Below are positions 60,056 through 64,000 of a stretch of 64,000 nucleotides of DNA, piece by piece. Below the pieces are notes generated by a model. That model saw only the letters and a list, made by a program, of their open reading frames with translations. It did no database searches and was not told where the DNA came from. Source of the DNA: Archegozetes longisetosus (taxonomy: Eukaryota > Arthropoda > Arachnida > Sarcoptiformes > Trhypochthoniidae); NCBI GenBank assembly GCA_018873245.2, contig JAEMBT020000006.1:1425855-1489854 (forward strand), given 5' to 3'. The translations under genes were made by a program, and so were the position numbers. Position 1 is the first letter of the stretch. Each line of letters opens with the position of its first letter.

Positions 60056-61599
60056 GGCTTCGTCTAATATAAGTTAAAATAAAGTATTAACTTTCAACTT
60101 GTTATTAAATAATTTGACGCTTTGTGCTCGCGCTCACGCTCACACTCAGCTAAATTTAGGGGCTCAGTGCTTGCACACACCACTGAGTTCCTTTTGCTCG
60201 AGCGTTTGTCATCACTCACATGAAGTATGTATGTATTATTACAGGATATTATATTAACTATACTCAACTATACAAGACTTTTATTTTCTTAGGGGTAGTC
60301 GCTTCTCAGAGACCGAACATAAAATATCAAAAATATATCTGAGGGTCTCAATCATTTTGTATGTTTAAAGAGGAGTTCCTTTTTTTTCATTATAAAATTT
60401 TAATCTCCGAATCAATAAGTTTCATATTCTGGTGGTAAAAATTATTGATTATACTGTATATTTCTAGTGAAAAAAATTTTCAAAAATCTTCAACGGTTTT
60501 CTTGTAATAGAATTTTGAATTTTTGAGCTTTGAAAATTTCTGTCATATTTAATATAGGTTGAAGCTCAAGGTCATAAGCAGAAACTATCATTAATTTTAA
60601 CCTCTTTATCAGTATAAAAAATATCAACAATTCGGAAGTTGGGGCCGAGGTCTATGGGGCCGCGGAACTCTCCTTTCAATTTCAAAGTTGTGTCGTCTTA
60701 TCTACGTTTTGCATTTTTGTCTAATAAAAAGATAAAATCCTAAAACAGTTCTAACTGTTAATGCTCGACCACGCTCTCGGTCAGCAGCGTATCTATGAGA
60801 CAATTTGAATAATCGGACTGAAATTCAAATAATTGATGGAGAATTGAATGATCCAAATACAATTACGACTAAATCGATAAATAAGTCTCGAAAAAGAGGA
60901 CTAAGTGTTATCACTTGAAACAGATTGTAATAATTCAAGGTTTACTTATGAACTCATATTTGAGCTCAACTTTGAAATTCTAAAATATATAACTTAACTT
61001 ATTAGTAGAGTTATGAAAATATTTAATCGTGCTTTTTGAATAGTTGAATAAGATTTTTAGTTTGGCTTAACAATTCCTATTCACAGTGTATCGTTTCAAA
61101 AATTGTCAGAATTCATTACATCAATAATGAAATATTTTTTACGTACAACATGGGCGTGTACTTGAAACTTAGATTTTTAGAACTCGAGCTCTTCATAATA
61201 ACTTTGAAAAATAGAGGGGGTCTCTAAAATCTAAACTGAGAATAGAAAAACAGAGAAATTAAACTTTTCAGCTAGGCTGACTGGTTAAAATCACGTTCTG
61301 CAAAACTGACTTCTCGTAATCAGAAAGACGTACTAGCTAATAATTATGATTATTCTGTTTAATTAAAAACTATTTTCTAACTTAAACTTCCTTGTCGTAA
61401 ATGAGTAATATTTTTTTTAAAATGTTAGCATTTTACAAAACCTTCAACACAAAAACTATTAGCATAATTATTCAAAATATGCCTATATAAACGAAGAGAT
61501 GCCAAGGTTTTTAGTTTACTTGAAAACTTCATCTTTCTGATGAAGATATCAATGAAAGTAAATTTGATGTAACAAATCTTATATTGATCTGAGTTGAAT
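60056..61599. other. Upstream region of the FASN-like gene
   Basis: No coding sequence seen. A CT/CA-rich patch (CTCGCGCTCACGCTCACAC near 60.13 kb) is followed by a small inverted pair (CTCAGTG/CACTGAG, 60163-60188). The FASN-like promoter probably lies in the last part before 61600. Confidence 0.4.
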
Positions 61600-64000
61600 A
61601 TGAAGAAAGAAGTTGATATTAAACTCATCCTTCAAGAAGGTGAAGAAATAGTGATAAGTGGTATGAGTGGACGTTTCCCTGAATCCGACAGCACTGATGA
61701 GTTTGCAGAAAATTTGTACAATAAAGTTGATATGATTACTGAAGATGATCGACGTTGGCCTACAGGTAAGATGTACTGTTATCGATTTTAAATTTGACTT
61801 TTGACAAACAATCAGATTTATTGGAACAAACGTAAAACATTGATGTAAATCATAGAAATGCATTTTTAACAATTATACTCATTTTATTATATATTCAATA
61901 CTTCTATGTATTTCTGTCACTAAATATGTGACTCTAGAAATATAATTACATATGAAGTTAAAAGTATAGGTGCTCTTCTTAAATGAGTCTAAATTGTTAT
62001 TCAAGTGCAAAGTCCAAATAATTATAACGAAGTTTTTAATAAAGAAAAAACTTAGTTTAAAATCCAGTTATATTGTTTTATTGCATTTTGTAAAGATTTA
62101 AAAAATAACTCGATTTATATAATTCTGATTTAGATAAATTTCTTAGATCACTATATAATTAACAATTTCATAATTTATTTCGAAACTTTATTTATTTCAA
62201 TGATCTTCACAAGCACTAATTTTTTACAATATTCTTTATTGAATCATTAAAAAATTTTAAAAATTGATAGATAATGTTCACTTATTAAATAAAATTGCTT
62301 GAACTATAGATAAAATGTCACATAAAAGATTAATAATTCTTTAAACGATTAGTTTTCAATATTATTCAAAAAAACAAAATTTCTGTAGATTTATACAGCA
62401 TGAATCAGCGTATGGGTAAATTAAAAGAAATTGATAAATTTGACGGAGCATTCTTTGGTCTAATGTCGGAAGCAGCAGATGCTGTTGATCCTCATTCGAG
62501 AATTTTATTAGAAACGACATATGAAGCTATTTACGATGCAGGTATTGCTTGATAGCACTTATACGTAGCCGAAAAATTTTAAAGATCTAATTTTGTACAA
62601 AAGGTATAAACCCTCAAACTCTTCGAGGGACCAAAACAGGTGCATATATTGGGTATTCATCGATAGGAATGCCTGACGGACAGCTTCAACAACAGGATTC
62701 CCGTACTTCAATGAAATATTCCGCGTTTTGGGTTCCTGGAACCTCAAAAGCCTTTTATTCCAATAGAATTTCATTCTTTTTCGATTTTAAGGGACCATCA
62801 GCAGTGATAGATACAGCATGCTCTTCGAGTATGGTAGCGTTCGATGGCTGTCACTGACTTGCGTTTAGGTAATATCCTGATCAAATTGAAAATTTTGGCC
62901 TTCATATTAAATTTTTTTTGCTTAATTTAAACAAATACTATGAAACTCTATAGAAAAATGATTGTACTATTAATTATTTAAAGCCTTCAGCCTGATGATC
63001 AATTCTATAACTTATCATTACATTTTTGAATTCATACTCTAATTTGTTGACAAGAAAAATTCAGTTGATTTTCTTCATTAAACTCGATAACCAAAGTTAA
63101 TCAACAAGTATATTGAAAACTTTAATTGGGCAACAATCACAATTTTTCCCACAGTAAATTTCAATCTAGTCTAAAATTAGAACATTCAATTCAAATCATG
63201 TCTTAGCTCTCAAGTTGAGCCTTTACTCCGATATGATTCATACATCTTTGTATAAAAATAGAATCGACAGAAATAAAGAATCGCGATTCATTATTATTCA
63301 AAAGAGGGGCTTTCTGGTATAGCTCACAGGCTCTCATTACATTCAAACGTACTAGTTAGTTTAACTGGGAGCTGTATCAAATATTTAAATACATCTGTGA
63401 ATTATGTCGTAATTATGAAGTAGGAAACAAGTAAATTGAAAAATAGACTTGCAGAAAAAATCTCGCTCCATTAATAAATTTTTAGTTACAATTCTGTTAT
63501 TTTTGAAAGTTAGCACAAAATTTTTAATTAAAATATATCATAAAAAGCTTAATCTCACAAAAATCCATTTAAATTATTAAAAAAATTCCCTTAAAATAAC
63601 GAATTTTGAATAATTTAATTATGAATTTTTAACCATTAAAAATTGTTGTTGATTATATTTTAGGTAAATGTGAACAGGCAATAGTTGGTGGAACAAATAT
63701 CTGTCTTCAACCATTCACAAATCATATCTACCAAAATGTTAAGTTCAACCCTGATGGTATCTCTAAAAGTATGGGAGAAAAGGCAAATGGATTCGTACGT
63801 GGAGAAACAGTTGCATGTGCTTTCTTACAAAGCCAGATGCAAAGCATTTACGCAACTCTGTTTGCATTCTGCGAACAAACATTGATGGCTATAAGAAAAT
63901 GGGTGCTCTTTTTTCCATCTTCTGAATCTCAAAGAGATCTTATGATTACTACTTACAAAGAGGCAAATGTGGATCCTCTAGAAGTGACCTACTTTGAAGC
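61600..64000 (+). CDS. Fatty-acid-synthase-like gene, 5' part (ketosynthase domain), three small frame breaks, runs off the window
   Basis: Exons 61600-61765, 62389-62541, 62604-62868 and 63664 to the edge, all joined in phase 1. The protein starts at ATG 61600 (an in-frame TTG at 61594 is not used) and enters the beta-ketoacyl synthase domain of animal FASN: EIVISGMSGRFPES, DRRWPTDLYSMNQRMGKLK, AVDPHSRILLETTYEAI, NRISFFFDFKGPSAVIDTACSSS (quoted from position 62763; Cys of DTACSSS is the acyl-binding nucleophile), then AIVGGTNICLQP and FNPDGISKS. FASN builds long-chain fatty acids in the cytosol. One extra base near 62846 shifts the frame (AFD to AVTDLRLGKC), and two extra bases at 63858-63859 plus one extra T in the run at 63909-63914 move the frame out and back around RTNIDGYKKMGALF. 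Either the gene is decaying or the sequence carries indel errors. Arthropods often have several FASN copies. The catalytic His segments lie past the edge. Confidence 0.9.

Overview
This is AT-rich (roughly 70 % A+T by eye) eukaryotic nuclear DNA with GT-AG introns, many of them only 59-82 bp and a few of 1-5 kb. The genes are animal genes. A SoxD transcription factor, a seven-transmembrane gustatory-type chemoreceptor, a Tan-like C45 amidohydrolase and a fatty-acid-synthase-like gene point to an arthropod. Very short introns together with a GR-type receptor would fit an acariform mite, but that is inference and no marker here fixes the species.

Layout. 3.5-14.3 kb (+): a complete eight-exon SoxD gene (699 codons) with a CtBP-binding motif, Q-rich coiled coil and HMG box. 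14.3-26.3 kb: a gene-poor stretch with microsatellites and two weak exon-like ORFs. 26.3-38 kb (-): two intronless paralogous RING-H2 E3 ligases of identical length (236 aa) flank a seven-exon p50RhoGAP (ARHGAP1) orthologue. 38.5-40 kb (-): a gustatory receptor whose reading frame is broken once. 41.4-42.2 kb (-): a two-exon gene for a secreted protein joining a cysteine-rich module to a C2 domain, the least familiar protein here. 44.2-46.2 kb (+): a seven-exon sterol O-acyltransferase-like MBOAT enzyme with Ser in place of the Asp of its FYxDWWN motif. 50.4-52.4 kb (+): a Tan-like N-terminal-nucleophile hydrolase with one frame break near its 3' end. 53 kb (-): a small orphan gene model. 61.6 kb to the window edge (+): the 5' part of a FASN-like gene (ketosynthase region) with three small frame breaks.

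The intergenic DNA at 42-61 kb is rich in non-autonomous repeats: a 45-bp foldback at 43.3 kb, two related copies of an inverted-repeat family at 48.7 and 54.1 kb (the second with about 275-bp arms), a MITE-like element with 16-bp perfect terminal inverted repeats abutting that palindrome, a long-TIR element at 59.5 kb, and a Tc1/mariner-type transposase relic at 57.1 kb.

The genes do not form one pathway. Two (SOAT and FASN-like) belong to lipid metabolism, and the others are developmental, signalling, sensory or protein-turnover genes. Exon joins were worked out by hand from splice sites, phase and family resemblance. The summed lengths of the SoxD, ARHGAP1, SOAT and C2-protein models are exact multiples of three, which supports them. 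Small indels in the GR, Tan-like and FASN-like genes may be real pseudogenisation or uncorrected sequencing errors; the sequence alone cannot decide.
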